From Davidsoniella eucalypti (taxonomy: Eukaryota; Ascomycota; Sordariomycetes; Microascales; Ceratocystidaceae), in assembly GCA_004009845.1 (NCBI GenBank), contig RMBW01000089.1:62001-126000 (forward strand): a stretch of DNA of 64,000 nt, read 5' to 3'. The position numbers and the translations under genes are program-made. The stretch's first letter is position 1. Each line of letters opens with the position of its first letter. Under the pieces are notes generated by a model that was given only the letters and a program-made list of their open reading frames with translations, had not been told where the DNA came from and made no database searches. Positions 23,147 to 35,382 of the stretch are shown piece by piece.

Positions 23147-26100
23147 TTACAATGACTTGACAATAGTCCGCTCATCAAACACATCTTGGAGTAGTGCACG
23201 TATGCAGAATTCATGATCTAATATGCCCATAGAGTATGTACTTTCAAAAGCAAAGATGCTCAACTGACTGAAGAAAGGCTGAAGAATGTGAGCAATCAGC
23301 TCATCCCTTCTTTCTGGGAGATCATCACCGATTCCGCCTTCACCAATCAACGGTCTCTTACGGGGACCACCTGCAATTAGATGCACAATAGCTTCCGTCT
23401 TCAAAGCTTCAACTCCACCCTGGGACACGAGACCGAGCTCCTCAGAAAGCTCCTCGGCCAAAGCAACAGGGTGATACGCCTCTGGTCTATATACTGCATC
23501 GGTAGTGTCCGTTATGAAGAGCCACTGGTGTAATTGGAAGTCGTCCGGTGCCACGCAGAGGAGCACATCTAGAAGCTTACAAGCCTGGAGAACTGAGGGC
23601 ACGCCGTAAGTCTCAGCCGCGGCACTGCCTTCTAACGACGCAACTGATGTGAGCGCCGCATGAAGTTCAGTATTAACAACAGGCCATAGCATGGCAAGAT
23701 GGACGGCATTGGTACGCAAGACTAGTGCACGCAATACAATGTATACTTCAGCACGGGTAGCAGATGATGGTGATGAGGTGGCGGTAGCCGAAAACAGCTC
23801 ATTGATCTTGGCGGCAATACCGTCTAGATCACCGACGAAGGCATCTTCGGGCGACGCGAGAATCAATGTAGCTATGCGGCGTAGGTTTAATTGTGTACGA
23901 CGGTCTGTCTCGAGACGAGCACTAGTGGCACCGACTCCGAATACAATTCCTGCCGTAGTGGGTGGGGTTATCCGGGCCAAAAGCTCAGGCATGCGGTCTT
24001 TGTCAGCATGAACCCATTGGCGCAACAGAGGCAGCCAATCTTTGTTGACAAGGGCAAGGTCTGTAGCAAAGAAGCGTGGATCGTTGAATGCGTCGCTGAT
24101 GTCTTTGCGCCAGTTCTTCTGGTTCTGGGGCACTCGTGATAGCTCATGGAACAGACGTAGAGTGCTAGGCGTGACACCTTCTGGGAAGAACTTGGATTTC
24201 AGCAATGGCTGTAAAACGTTTGTCGAAATGGTGGTAGCGGCTGTCAAGACACGGTCAGATTCTACGAGAATCTTTGGCAAGTTGGGTACGATATCGGCAA
24301 GTATTCCAACCACGTCATCTGCTTTCTCAGATGGTGCTAGAGCAGTTGACTGTGAGGTTAGGGTAGTGGGTTCAGTATATGTTAATGGTCGCGTGGTGAA
24401 GATGGCAGTGAGTAGGCGGAGGAACACGTCCTGTATACAGAGTTAGTATGTGTTATCATAGTTGAGTAGTGAAGATGATAGAAAAAGACTTACTCCAAGT
24501 TCCCGGCGCATCTTGCGTAGCTCGCCAAAGTTTGTATTTTCAACCTTTTCACCAAGAGTTGCAGCAAATTCCAAGAGTAATGGTAGAATTTGGCGATGCG
24601 GGAATGGGTTTGCTAGGATATCGCGAAGGAAAGTCATACAATCTGTCCAGATTTCATCCATAGCATCGTCGTCAAGAGAGTGCGCATAGTCGTTGAGAAA
24701 GATAGCAAGGTCGGCATCTTGTAGAGATATAGTAAGAGTAGATTTGCGTGCTGGTTCTAAAGCAGACGGGTTCGTGCGGCTATAGATGGCATCGAACAAA
24801 GCCGGCATGGTATTCTTGGGACGTGATCCGTCTAGCGCTGGGAATAGCTTGATGACCTCAGCGCCACTGTATGATAAAGGTAGACCGATGGGATTCTTCT
24901 CAGAGATACCGGCTGTTGTACCAGAAGTACCGTATGTTTTACGCCAAATCTCAATGACGGTCTCGAGACATTCTAGAGTTTCAGCAGTGAAGAGATGCTC
25001 TAGCAGACGACGGGCCCGGTTGCGCATGCGCAGAGATGTGTAACTGAAAGACGCAGAAGATGACTGATCAAGCGATGCCATGCCATCACTTCCTTGACCC
25101 CAAGACCAGATACGGAAGCAAACGCGGACAGCATCTTGGAAGGCAAGGTAAACTGTGAGTCGGTCGTTAGCTGTGGCGCTGCGGCCATGCTGTGCATCAG
25201 AAGCAAAAACGCCGGACACCATGTTGCCAAAGAAGCCCTGTGGTTGGTCAGGGCTCTTATTTGCCACGGCATGCTTTTCTTCAATGAGGAGCTGGGCGTG
25301 TGCTGTGCTGAGCACATCCTCGAGGCCGTTGATGAGCGAGATGAGAGTTGATTCAGGTCCATTCGACACTATGGGAACTTCTACAGGGCCTTTTCCAAAC
25401 AACGCCTGTAGGGAATGGAAGTTTTCGCTGATTTGAGTGCAGAAGGTCTCGACTAATGGAATCAGGACTTGAAAGATGGAATCTTCGTACAATGGAAGGC
25501 AAGCAGAAAGAAACGCAACCCAACTGTCTAGGACTGGACGGCTGCTTTGCGATACAATACCGGCCTGAAGACACTTGATTAATGACGGGGGAGGGGCTGG
25601 GGTTAACGGTGTTGGTTTCTTGAGCGAAGGAGTCGGCAGCATTGGAGGAGGAGGGACTTGGGCTGGTATAGTACTTGAAGACCTGTGAGGTAAAGGCATG
25701 GTTTCTGACGACAGTAGTCTCTTGTCCTCTATGGGAGAGTCCGGAGCAGGAGCCATGACTTTGGCGCTAAGTTTCAGTGAGGCCAGAACAACCTCAAGAA
25801 GGAGAACCTGGATGTAGGGATCGGGCCCTTCAAGAGACTGCTGAAGTCGGTTGATAAGAGCTTCTTCAAGCTTAAGCTCGGCCAAGGGGTCTGCATAGCT
25901 ACTACTGACTAGTTGGCTCAACAGGGTCAAGGCAGCACGACAAAGATGCGAGCTCCGTTCCCTGAGAATGGGATCGTCTGGCACACGGTGTTTCTCGATG
26001 CAGCGCATGCAAACTTGAACAAAGAACTCCTGAATAGTGCCGTTTTCTTTACCAATGATCCCAGAGATACCACCCATGGAAGACGATGTATCAGTCACAT

Positions 26101-29048
26101 CTGTGGAGGCGAGAAGTGACCATAGAAGATCTGGAGCGGCACGGATAATATTACTCAAGGTACGCACAAGGTACAAACACATGTCAAGATCGTCATCCTC
26201 TGATATCTCGGCATCTTGCGAGCCTGTTGCTGTCAGTACAGGTCCAGTAGAGTGCAAAAATGGAAGTTCTGCAAACTTGAGTACGAATACATAGAGTAAT
26301 CTATCAAGGCCAATCGTGGTGTTGAGCCAGGCTTTGACTGTCATAAAAAGCTGTGTTCTCTCGTCAAGAAGAGCATCCATCATTAGCATCAGAGGCTGTG
26401 TCAAAATTACGTGGAAGAACTCAGCACCTGCAAGTCGAGGTAAGCCGGTAACCATCTTGTTGAGGTCAACAAGGCCGGCAGATGATACAGCCCGGGATCC
26501 ACGACGTTCAGGTGAATGGTCTTGTAGAGTGTGCGACCACAAAACGCTGAATCTCCGGCCGGCATCGGATGACCGCGCTGAAAAGCTGCCCTTACGGTCC
26601 TTTTCTATGATTAAGCCACATAGGGCCGCTTCGATATCGCGATTTTCAGAACCAAGGGCGGATTGTAGAAGCCATAGAGCACGCACTGCTTCGACATGAT
26701 ATTTTGGATCACCGGCGGCTAGATATGCCCATCCGTGCTTGACAAAGGCTGGGACATTGCTACTGAGCTCATCCACCGTGATTAGACCAACCGTGAAGAT
26801 TTGAGTGGCGGTCGCTAGCATTGCAGCAAATGTCGGAAATGGCATCATAGGGTATTTGAGTAGCCCAGAACGGATAGATGCCATCACTCCACGCAATGCC
26901 TTGGCCATATATTCATTGGAAGGTGCTTTGCTCAAGAACTGCGTCATGATGTTACCACGCTGTACAACAATGGCAGTACATTGAGGTGTTAACAGACTAG
27001 CACTAAGCGCGCTACAGACTTGATTGAGTAGAATGATCTCGATCTCGATAGGCGAGAATGGCGGGGCGGTATCTTCTATATTTCCGTGATGCTCGTCGTA
27101 CCAGGTGTTGATGGCTCGAGACACTTCAGCGTCAGAAGTAGACGGCGTATCACCACTCTTGATCACCGGAAATGCACGTAGAGGGACAAGTTCAAGAAGA
27201 CTCAGGGCAACTCCCAATGCCTCTTCGATCACTGCGGAACCCATTGCTGTGTTATATCGGCCATATGCGGTGGACTTAGCACGACATAGAATCGATGTAG
27301 CAAGCAATGGCGCATGCAATGTGACCATCTCCTCCTCACGGACATTAAAGTTTGCAATGATGAATGCTGCCAGACGAACATCGTCGAGACGCTTAGCATC
27401 TGTATGAGGCTTAGTGTCGTCGGTTATGGCTTGGACGACAAGGTCATGCAAGCATTTGAATATCAAGCCGGGCTCGGCTCCATCGAAGAATACGCTAGCA
27501 CTACGTAGAACTTCCACAAACTCGGACCTTGACTTGGCAGCATCTTTAAACTTGCGTACACTGTCGATTATTGGCAAGAATACATCTCGGTCAATGAGAT
27601 TGCCAATCTCCCAGCGATCCATAAGGGACAAACATATACGGAACGGCCTAGCACGCTCTGTAGGAGTCAAATCTGGACGTGGATTATTGATCATGCCCAG
27701 CAATGCGCGAACAAGATGTGGAAGACCATAGGTCTGGAAATAGAGTGTCTTGGTAGCTAGGCTTCGAGGATCTGAGGCTGAAGGTGGCGGCGAATCTACA
27801 TTGTGATCAGGGTCAACTTCGGCCTCAGTTTCTGTGGTTGGATCAGGACCTAAAAGCCAAACCCAGATACGGCGATTGAGACTCATATCACGACGAATCA
27901 CAACACTGACTGCTGCCCGTAGCAAGAGGTCCAAGTCTGCGGGCTTAACGGACTGGAGGACTGTTGAGTGGAGCGGCAGATGTGTGACCAGTAAGTCAAG
28001 AAAGCCACGCTGGATGAGCATCTGTTCGTCTGTTAGACCAGCTGCAAAGGCTCTGAGTAGAAGGCCAGGTTCAGGTGAAGTGACTATCGAGATGAGATCT
28101 GGAAGCTTTTCGGCAAGCAGGTTATCCTTGTCTGATAAAAGCGCAGCTTTGCCTTTAGAGCTGCCGCTTGTGGGAGGCAGTGCTTCTCCAAGGCGAGGCA
28201 GGAAGCGCACTAGGTATGCAAGGGCACCAGACCGTCTGTTGTGACTTGTGATGGAGGCGAGGAAAAAGACTTGCCAGAAGAAATCATCACCGGTAAAGTG
28301 GCCCGGTACGATTTCCTCAGCATATGGCGGGCTGATGGCAGCCTTGAAGCGGCCGACAAGCTTCAATGTACGTTCAAAGTCTTCGCTAGTTTCATCCTCT
28401 AGGCCTGGCAATAAGCCAAGTATTATGCTCTTCATAGCAGGGCGGAGTGCTGTTGGCGAAAGATCGAGAAAGTAACGCTCTAATATATCAAGGTATGGCG
28501 AGCGCACGGAGAGCGACGCAAAGGATAATGTAGTGGCAAGGCCGGGAAGATAGAGGGGAAGATCGCGCGAGAGACCATCGGAGCCGATCATAGCAAAGAC
28601 GTAGGCGTACACTTCGAGAGTCTTTTGGTGGACGCCGGACGGCAGCTGTGGGTTCAAGCACTGGGCCAGCCGCTTTGCGACGATGGTCTGAGACGGCACG
28701 GTGGTCATGTTTGGCTGCCTGACCTGCAGAGCCTTGAGCAGACGGTTGAGAAACGAGATATAATCGGCCCATTCCTCTAGAGAGGTTTCGAAGAGGGCAA
28801 GGGCCTTGTCTACGACGACAGCATAGCGGCGAAAGGCTTTGTCTGGCTTGTCCTGGTGATCATCTACAAGCAGAAGACAGGTTATTTGTTAGCCATTGCA
28901 AGACCCATTGGGGGAGAGGACAAGGGAGACGGGAAGCTTTGGGATTCATACTAGAGCTTAGTTGGTTTCGCCATTGGCGCGGCACCGGAGACGCTCTCCC
29001 GGAGCTGTCTGGTGTAGCTGATCGGGCAACCTGTTCAAGATGCGCCAT
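23147..29048 (-). CDS. DOP1: DOP1 / Dopey family protein (Golgi-endosome traffic)
   Basis: Three exons: 29048-28952, 28863-24494 and 24430-23147, giving 1916 aa, with introns of 88 and 63 nt. Dop1 is a large peripheral protein of the trans-Golgi and endosomes. In yeast it works with Mon2 and the flippase Neo1 in membrane organisation and recycling. The Dopey N-terminal domain occupies about residues 35-330, starting KAFRRYAVVVDKALALFETS and containing the LNPQLPSGVHQKTLEVYAYVF block. The middle is a long helical, HEAT-like body with a Pro-rich insert (about 1060-1090). The Leu-rich C-terminal region near residues 1440-1900 ends in ERTIVKSL. The N-terminal 30 residues are unconserved. The size is close to the usual 1700-1900 aa. 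It is divergent from MON1. Confidence 0.95.
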
Positions 29049-30300
29049 GGCTGAGTTGGGTGGGTTGTTCTGTGTTGAGCTAGGTTGAGATGCGACAAGA
29101 AATGTGTATAATGTGTAAAGACAAGACTAAAGAGCCCGTGGCTCTAATAACAGAGCTTCAATTAGGGCCAAGGGCAGTCAAGAAAGATATAGAATCAGCA
29201 GGGTAAAGACTCGTGGCCAAGAAAAAAGCAGAAAAATAGAAGTGTATTCGCAATCAACCCAGTCGTCGTTGTCGTCCTTGTCTTGATTTGCGGCGGCCGG
29301 GATTCGGTTGGCCAGGGCGTCGCGTACATTGGCAACATCGACATGGATCGTGCTCTGAGCCGGCTGGCTAGATTGAAGTAACAATGCAGCATTTAGTGTC
29401 TACAACAAGTAGACTCGGCCAGTACAATCTTGGCTAGGTTTAGCTGTCAGCAACCCACATCTGTAGTCACGTGATATATACGTACTGCTGGCTTTTGGCT
29501 GGTTGGCCCAACGGCGGCCGCTGCAGATCGTAAAAGATTCTACGAGGTCCGAAAAACAACTCCGTTTCCTGCATCACCCAATGCATCTTCAAACGCAGTC
29601 TGCAATATTCCAATCGGGCCGCTAAAGAGCGTTCTTGACGTCGGTCCTGTCCATCTAACTAACCCTTTACTTTCCGTTCAGCTAACTACCCAATCCGCAC
29701 GCCAGTGGATTTTTCCAGGCACAGCGCTGGATTGGGCATCTGAGCTACAGCGGGTGCTGGCCGCTACGACCCTTCTAGGCGACGCCCGGGGACCCGCTAC
29801 CGGCGAACAGAGTCCCATTTTCAGCAGCTCATTACGAGCATCAACAACTCCCTACAACTTTATTGCAGCCACAAATACAGGGGTCTGTCCCAACAGTCGA
29901 GTGAGTGTTTCACAAGCCAAACAGAGCTCTAATCTAATAGATGAATAGATAGCTTGCACCAACCAAAAACTGCGTCATAGGCCACACGACTCGCCTCATT
30001 TTAGCAGTCAGCTGCCTGCTCTATTTACACTTTTCCAACTGCCGTATCGCTGCGTCAAGCGATCGACTGCTCTCCTTCTGTCTCTTGCTCTCTTGCTCTT
30101 TTGCTATGCGCCTGCGCTGAATACTATGAATGCTTTCGTTGCAGCGCCTTTGACCGATCGCCCCCCCTGGCCGTCTCTCCTAACCTGCCGCCTGGAATCA
30201 GCTCCAACTTGACTTCGACCTTGATCCAGTCTCCCGCTGCCTGTCTGCTTCAGTCTCAGTCTCCGCCATCTTCAAAAACACCTCCTTCGACTACGCCGCA
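29049..30300. promoter_or_regulatory. shared divergent promoter region of DOP1 and MON1
   Basis: There are 1252 bp between outward-facing start codons. A palindromic CACGTG E-box lies at 29468-29473. The 250 bp before MON1 are C/T-rich, consistent with a long pyrimidine-rich 5' UTR. Short frames at 29392-29178 and 29754-29948 have no recognisable content. Two genes of late Golgi/endosomal traffic sharing one regulatory stretch suggests possible co-regulation, but this is inference. Confidence 0.45.
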
Positions 30301-32145
30301 ATGGCCTCTCCCCCTGCTGGTTCCTCGCTCAACTCGCCTCAGGGCGCGCCATCACGTGTCGCATCGCCCCGTCCGCCTACCGATGCCCTCTCGGGCAGTC
30401 GTCCCAAGCCAACGACCGCCATTTCATCCATCGATATCCAAACGCTCTCCTTTCCCGATGGCTCCCGCGGCACATTCTCCAGCTTCCACCCGGCCTCTGG
30501 CGCTGCCACACCGTCGGATGTGCGCAGCGGTGCTGCTTCTCCGGCGCAATCGCCTGTGACTCCAAAAGGTGCTACCTCAATTATGGACCTCGATGATGCC
30601 GCCAGTGCTCTAAGCTATGCGCCAACATACCGACCGCCCGGCGATATCGCCAGCTTGCTCATGGGCGAGTTTAGCAAGAAGAGTGCGGCATGGAATATGC
30701 TGCGCGCTCAATCTTCGGCAGTTCAGCCATTCGAAAGTCTACAACTAGACGACCCAAGCCCGCTCGGCAGCTTTGATACGGAATTCGACGAAGTACCCGA
30801 AGCCGAAGACATCAATATGGAGGAATCTGATGAGGCGCGCCTCAGGCTATGGAGATCAAAGCTCAAGCATTACATGATTCTATCATCAGCTGGAAAGCCT
30901 ATCTACAGCAGACATGGCGACTTGAGTCTTGTCAATGGCTTCATGGGCGTTGTCCAGACTATTATATCATTCTATGAAGGCGCTAAAGACCCTTTGCAAG
31001 GGTTTACAGCCGGTGACACTCGCTTTGTCATCTCAATTCAAGGCCCTCTTTACTTTGTCGCCATTAGTCGCCTAGGAGAAAGCGATTCTCAATTACGTAG
31101 TCAACTTGAAGCGTTGTACATGCAGATTCTGTCTACATTAACCCTCCCAACACTCACCAATATATTTGTTCACCGACCATCGACAGATCTACGCAAGCCA
31201 TTACAAGGCACAGGGCCATTACTATCATCTCTTGCTGATAATTTTACCCGTGGCTCACCGTCAGCTTTACTCGGGGCCCTAGAATGCCTCAAGATCCGCA
31301 AAGCCCACAGACTTATCATTAACAACACGTTTCTACGATTACGAAAGGACAAACTGCTCTATGGTCTCATCGTTGCTGGTGGCCGGTTAGTCAGTGTGAT
31401 CCGGCCACGAAGGCACTCACTACACCCCAGCGATCTTCATCTTATATTCAACATGCTTTTCCACTCTGGGGGCGTCAGAGCTGGCGAAGGAGAGAACTGG
31501 ATTCCACTTTGTCTACCAGCCTTCAATAATAAGGGTTATCTATATATGTACGTCAGTTTCTTTGACGGTGACTCGAGCGAGCCAACTTCATCTGAACCAC
31601 AGTCTCCGGAGCGACCAGAGACACCCAAGAATCCCGAAGAAAACATCGCCATCATACTTATTAGTGCTGATCGGGAAAGCTTCTTTGACCTACAGCAGAT
31701 GCGCAACGAGATGGTTGAGCAGCTGGCGAAGAACGGCAGTTTAGCCATCATGAAAAATGCCGCCAAGAGAGGACGTCCGCCTATTGCCGATATCGCACCG
31801 GGATGTCAAATCACCCACTTCCTGTACAAGTCCAAGGCCAATGTACAATTCACAATGTCTCCACTTGAGCCGGCATTCAAAGATCCACTTGCCAAGCGAA
31901 GGCTCATGACTCTCTATCACCAGCTTCACATGGCGGTACACACCAAGCACGCACACATGAAGGTTCTCCATGCCGTTAGCTCAGAAGCAACGTCTCTGGG
32001 CTGGGTCACTCATACATTCGAGTTTTACTGCGTAGCTGGACCAAATGCCTCCAAGGCAGTCATTATGCAAGGTGCCAACAAGCTCATTCAGTGGGTGAGA
32101 CGTGAAGAAGAACGGCTGTTCATCATTGGCGGTGGCGTATTTTAA
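30301..32145 (+). CDS. MON1: vacuolar fusion protein MON1
   Basis: Single exon, 614 aa, ATG at 30301. Mon1 with Ccz1 forms the guanine-nucleotide exchange factor for Ypt7/Rab7. It drives endosome maturation, homotypic vacuole fusion and autophagosome-vacuole fusion. The N-terminal 180 residues are Ser/Pro-rich and disordered, then comes an acidic patch. The first longin domain starts at about residue 190 with the hallmark KHYMILSSAGKPIYSRHGD and continues through GFTAGDTRFVISIQGPLYFVAISR. Later blocks include LLYGLIVAGGRLVSVIRPRR and the second and third longin segments, ending ERLFIIGGGVF. All the standard regions appear complete and unbroken. The next gene downstream is on the same strand. 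Confidence 0.95.
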   Translation: MASPPAGSSLNSPQGAPSRVASPRPPTDALSGSRPKPTTAISSIDIQTLSFPDGSRGTFSSFHPASGAATPSDVRSGAASPAQSPVTPKGATSIMDLDDAASALSYAPTYRPPGDIASLLMGEFSKKSAAWNMLRAQSSAVQPFESLQLDDPSPLGSFDTEFDEVPEAEDINMEESDEARLRLWRSKLKHYMILSSAGKPIYSRHGDLSLVNGFMGVVQTIISFYEGAKDPLQGFTAGDTRFVISIQGPLYFVAISRLGESDSQLRSQLEALYMQILSTLTLPTLTNIFVHRPSTDLRKPLQGTGPLLSSLADNFTRGSPSALLGALECLKIRKAHRLIINNTFLRLRKDKLLYGLIVAGGRLVSVIRPRRHSLHPSDLHLIFNMLFHSGGVRAGEGENWIPLCLPAFNNKGYLYMYVSFFDGDSSEPTSSEPQSPERPETPKNPEENIAIILISADRESFFDLQQMRNEMVEQLAKNGSLAIMKNAAKRGRPPIADIAPGCQITHFLYKSKANVQFTMSPLEPAFKDPLAKRRLMTLYHQLHMAVHTKHAHMKVLHAVSSEATSLGWVTHTFEFYCVAGPNASKAVIMQGANKLIQWVRREEERLFIIGGGVF

Positions 32146-33093
32146 TACACGTATTATATATCAAATTGTACACTAGCATCCTCTTCTCCATCGACGAATA
32201 TCATTATGTTTACCCATGTATCTATGCGCACAAAGCATGCGTGCTCCATGTTGCTCAGCTTAGCAGCCCAAACTATTTCTGCTGTGGTATGTCGTGACTT
32301 GCTGTGCTTGTGTGATGGCCGTTGCCAGTGCAACATTCGACGCAGGAAGTCTTGTTCTCTGCACCCAGCCGACTTGATAATAGCCTAGGACTGGGAAGGT
32401 GGTCACTATGGTAGACTCTGTCCTTGTTGCACGGCTTAGGGTGCATCTGTGCTACTTAGGGTTTGTTGTTGCCTCTGTCCAGCGGAAGTTTGCAGATGAT
32501 CGCATTGGGCTGCCTAGCACAGCATCATGTGCTTTACTTTGCTTTACTTTGGGGCTTCCCTTTTTGTCTAGACCCTTCCGATTGGCCGTGGCTCGTCAGG
32601 TGCGCGATCGATCGTCAACAAAACACATCCAGCAGTTCCCAGGCCTACGGAGAGAGAACATCGTATGGGGAAGGAGTCTGAATTGGCATGTTTATATTGT
32701 TATCTGTTATCAGAACCGTGACGACAACTTACTACCAAATCAACTATCAAGCTCTCTTTCCCCAAACATTGCCAAACTAAACAAACACAGGTTGGCCTAG
32801 ACTATCGTTCTTATTATTGGTCTTTTATTATGATATCTTTTACTTTTTAGCTTCATTACTCTCATCTCCGTGTACCTCTAGTAGCATTGTCTAAGTGGCC
32901 AAACTTCCCTGCATTGAGCGCCATCATGAACCATAATATATCTTCACTATAAGGCCTTATACACTAGTTTGGGGCTTTGTTTCCTTCAAGTGTCAACCCA
33001 GTGACAAACATAACTATCCTTCCGCTACGCTTCCATCTTAGTTCGCAGCTCGGTACCGTCCTGCTTACTGCCATTATCGTCACCACCACTATC
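32146..33093. other. intergenic: MON1 3' region and promoter of the next gene
   Basis: These are 948 bp between two plus-strand genes. A 133-codon frame at 32399-32800 overlaps a shorter one and has no recognisable features. A TTAGGGTTTG sequence occurs at about 32457-32466, the same telobox-like motif seen upstream of FAP1. No other element is clear. Confidence 0.4.
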
Positions 33094-35056
33094 ATGGTAG
33101 ACGTTCTTGTTAACGGTAACCCGGTCCCCCATCGGACAGCTTCATGTTCAGTTCTGTATGATCCTATAGATGATGGTGATGGCTTTTTACCTATAACCCC
33201 CCGCCGACCAAAGCTCGGAATCAACGGCTCGGGCGTCCTTATGTCTCCGGGATCACTGGAGAGTATGCTCAAGACCACCACTGAAACCGGTGACCTTGGC
33301 TTTTTTTCAATTTCCCCTAAAAACTACCGTCCTCCCACCCGAAAGCATGACCGTCGCGAGATGTCCCTCATTGAGGCCATGGGCGATGATAAACATCCCT
33401 TGGTCAGCACTGATGGCACCTGTGATATTCCACCGCGTCCAGGCACTGCTATATCTGAAATGCCTCGTTCCTACAGTCGGGCTTCCAGTTATGCGTCACG
33501 ACACGCTAGTGCCAATATTAGATATGACCGAAGCTATTCACCGGCTCCCAGCTATCTCCACCACCAAGGATTTAGGATGCCAAGTTCATCCCTCAGCAAC
33601 AATAGCTCTTTGAAACGGCCTCGAACACGGATGAGGGAAGGTGCCACCAGTCGTCCTATATCCCCTAGGCATCTCGAAGCCAAGCTAGCAGCGGCGAAGC
33701 AATCTATGATGGGTGGCCATGTGAGTTGATCGTTCTTGCACTATACCCTGCATCTATTTCTGTTATCTAATATATGTTACTCAGGACGAAAAAGGATGGC
33801 CACAATCCCCTTCAACCCAACGCTTTCATCATCTTTATCAACAACCTTCCGATGCATACTCTGGCCCACCATCTCCCATGTATCCAATGCCCGGCCGCCG
33901 ACACATGTCTGCTCAGTATATGCCATATATGCCACCACCGCAGTACTCTTACGGGTATGAGTTGGGTGCTCCTAAAACCTTTGACATGTACGGACGGCGA
34001 GTGAAGAGTACTGGCTCTTGGTATGGCACACCGCCTGGATATCCTCCTTTCGCTCCGAATCCACAGTACTACCATGGCCAACCGCCGATAATGCCCCCAC
34101 AACCTTTGAGGCCACGATACAATCCACAACGGCGTTCAACCTCTTCTCATCTACCGGCACATGTTGCACAAGAACCAGCTGTTCTATATAACGATATTGT
34201 TTTTGGGCAGGACTCGAATCCAAACTTGCAAACCATATCACCCAGAGAAGGCATCCAAGTCAACAACAGTGCAAACCCTGAGTATCGTTCATCACCTATC
34301 CCCAATTCAGACGCACCAACTAGTAATTCACGATCACACCACGACATCCAACGGCGGCAACTGCATAGTACTAGGGAATCACAATGTAGAGATCAACCTA
34401 GTCAACCTAGCACATATAGGCCAATGTCTCGGCATCAAAGTCAGCCGCCCTATCTACGCCCCTCGCAAACTCCCAATGGTGTTGGGCACCCAGGTAGATA
34501 CTATACAGATCAGTCAGTGCCATTGCCTATTTCCCGCAATGATACTGCTGCATTCCCGTTTTCCCGTGCTATGGATGACGATGACGTAGCAGCTTCTTCA
34601 GTGCCCTACCCTTCCAGGACGTCGAGCTTAACTCATAGTAGCGAGAATAGTGCATCGTCAATGCATGCGACTAGCTCTCCGGATTCTTCTCCATTGTCAA
34701 GTCTGAATCTCTCGGAAGATACGTTGGTGCAAGGTCAGGGCGGAGGTGACTTGCGCCCACCATCAAGGAACTGTGATTCGGCATTGACAATGCGGGATAT
34801 GAACAATTATACTCCTAGACCGCCCACTCGGTTGGCGGACGATAAATCCCGGAATCCATTCGATATATCGCTTTCAAAGTCCCAGCAGATCAATGGTCTG
34901 GCATCGTTTTCGGAGCCGAAAAAGCAAACACCTGTGGTAATTCATGATGAGACAAAACCAAAATTATGGACACGTATAGCTAGCAGAATTATGGGGAAGT
35001 CCCGGGCATCAAGTATATCGACAATAAACTCTGGTAAGATAGGGTCGGTCTTCTAG
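33094..35056 (+). CDS. uncharacterised Ser/Pro-rich protein, 632 aa
   Basis: Two exons: 33094-33720 and 33785-35056, joined in phase 0 by a 64 nt intron (GTGAGT donor, CTCAG acceptor). The frame is open upstream of 33094 but has no earlier ATG, so I chose ATG at 33094. I do not recognise the family. The N-terminal 90 residues look more ordered than the rest: a VLVNGNPVPHR start, a GDGFLPITPRRPKLG segment and LKTTTETGDLGFFSISPKNY. The rest is low-complexity, rich in Ser, Pro, Tyr, Arg and Gln, with Tyr/Pro-rich runs near 235-300. A basic C-terminal tail ends in KLWTRIASRIMGKSRASS. There is no signal peptide or membrane helix. It could be a regulatory or scaffold protein with phosphorylation sites, but no function is assigned. 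It is convergent with the WSC oxidase gene. Confidence 0.8.
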
Positions 35057-35382
35057 GGTAGAGTCTTGGTTTGCATGGCTGTATCGTATTTGTTATCACT
35101 CAAAACCCTTTCTATATCAATTATGAGTTGCTTTTTCCAATACAAGAAATACTTTGCAGATGTTGCACACCGATGTTGCATTCATGTGTCGTTGTATATA
35201 TCTGAGCTTTTAAATAGCCCAAACAGATGATTTCAGCTTTGATAAGTGAAGTATGAATGAAAACATGATATATTAAGAATTACGTTAAGATTTGACGGAA
35301 GGACGACCTTTTTTTCCTTTTCTTTTGTTTCGAAACAGAAGAACAAACAAAGAGTATTGTCTACAAACTAAAAATGGATTGA
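35057..35382. other. convergent 3' region
   Basis: These 326 bp lie between stop codons of the Ser/Pro-rich protein and the WSC oxidase. The stretch is AT-rich with a T-run near 35310. No gene is seen. Confidence 0.5.

Noticed and set aside
30101..30559. 152-codon frame overlapping the start of MON1
   Set aside because: It overlaps the MON1 N-terminus in another frame; the Pro/Ser content is a shifted reading of C/T-rich 5' UTR and coding sequence.
32860..33093. Longer start for the Ser/Pro-rich protein near 32977
   Set aside because: The codon there is TTG, not ATG; the first ATG in frame is at 33094.
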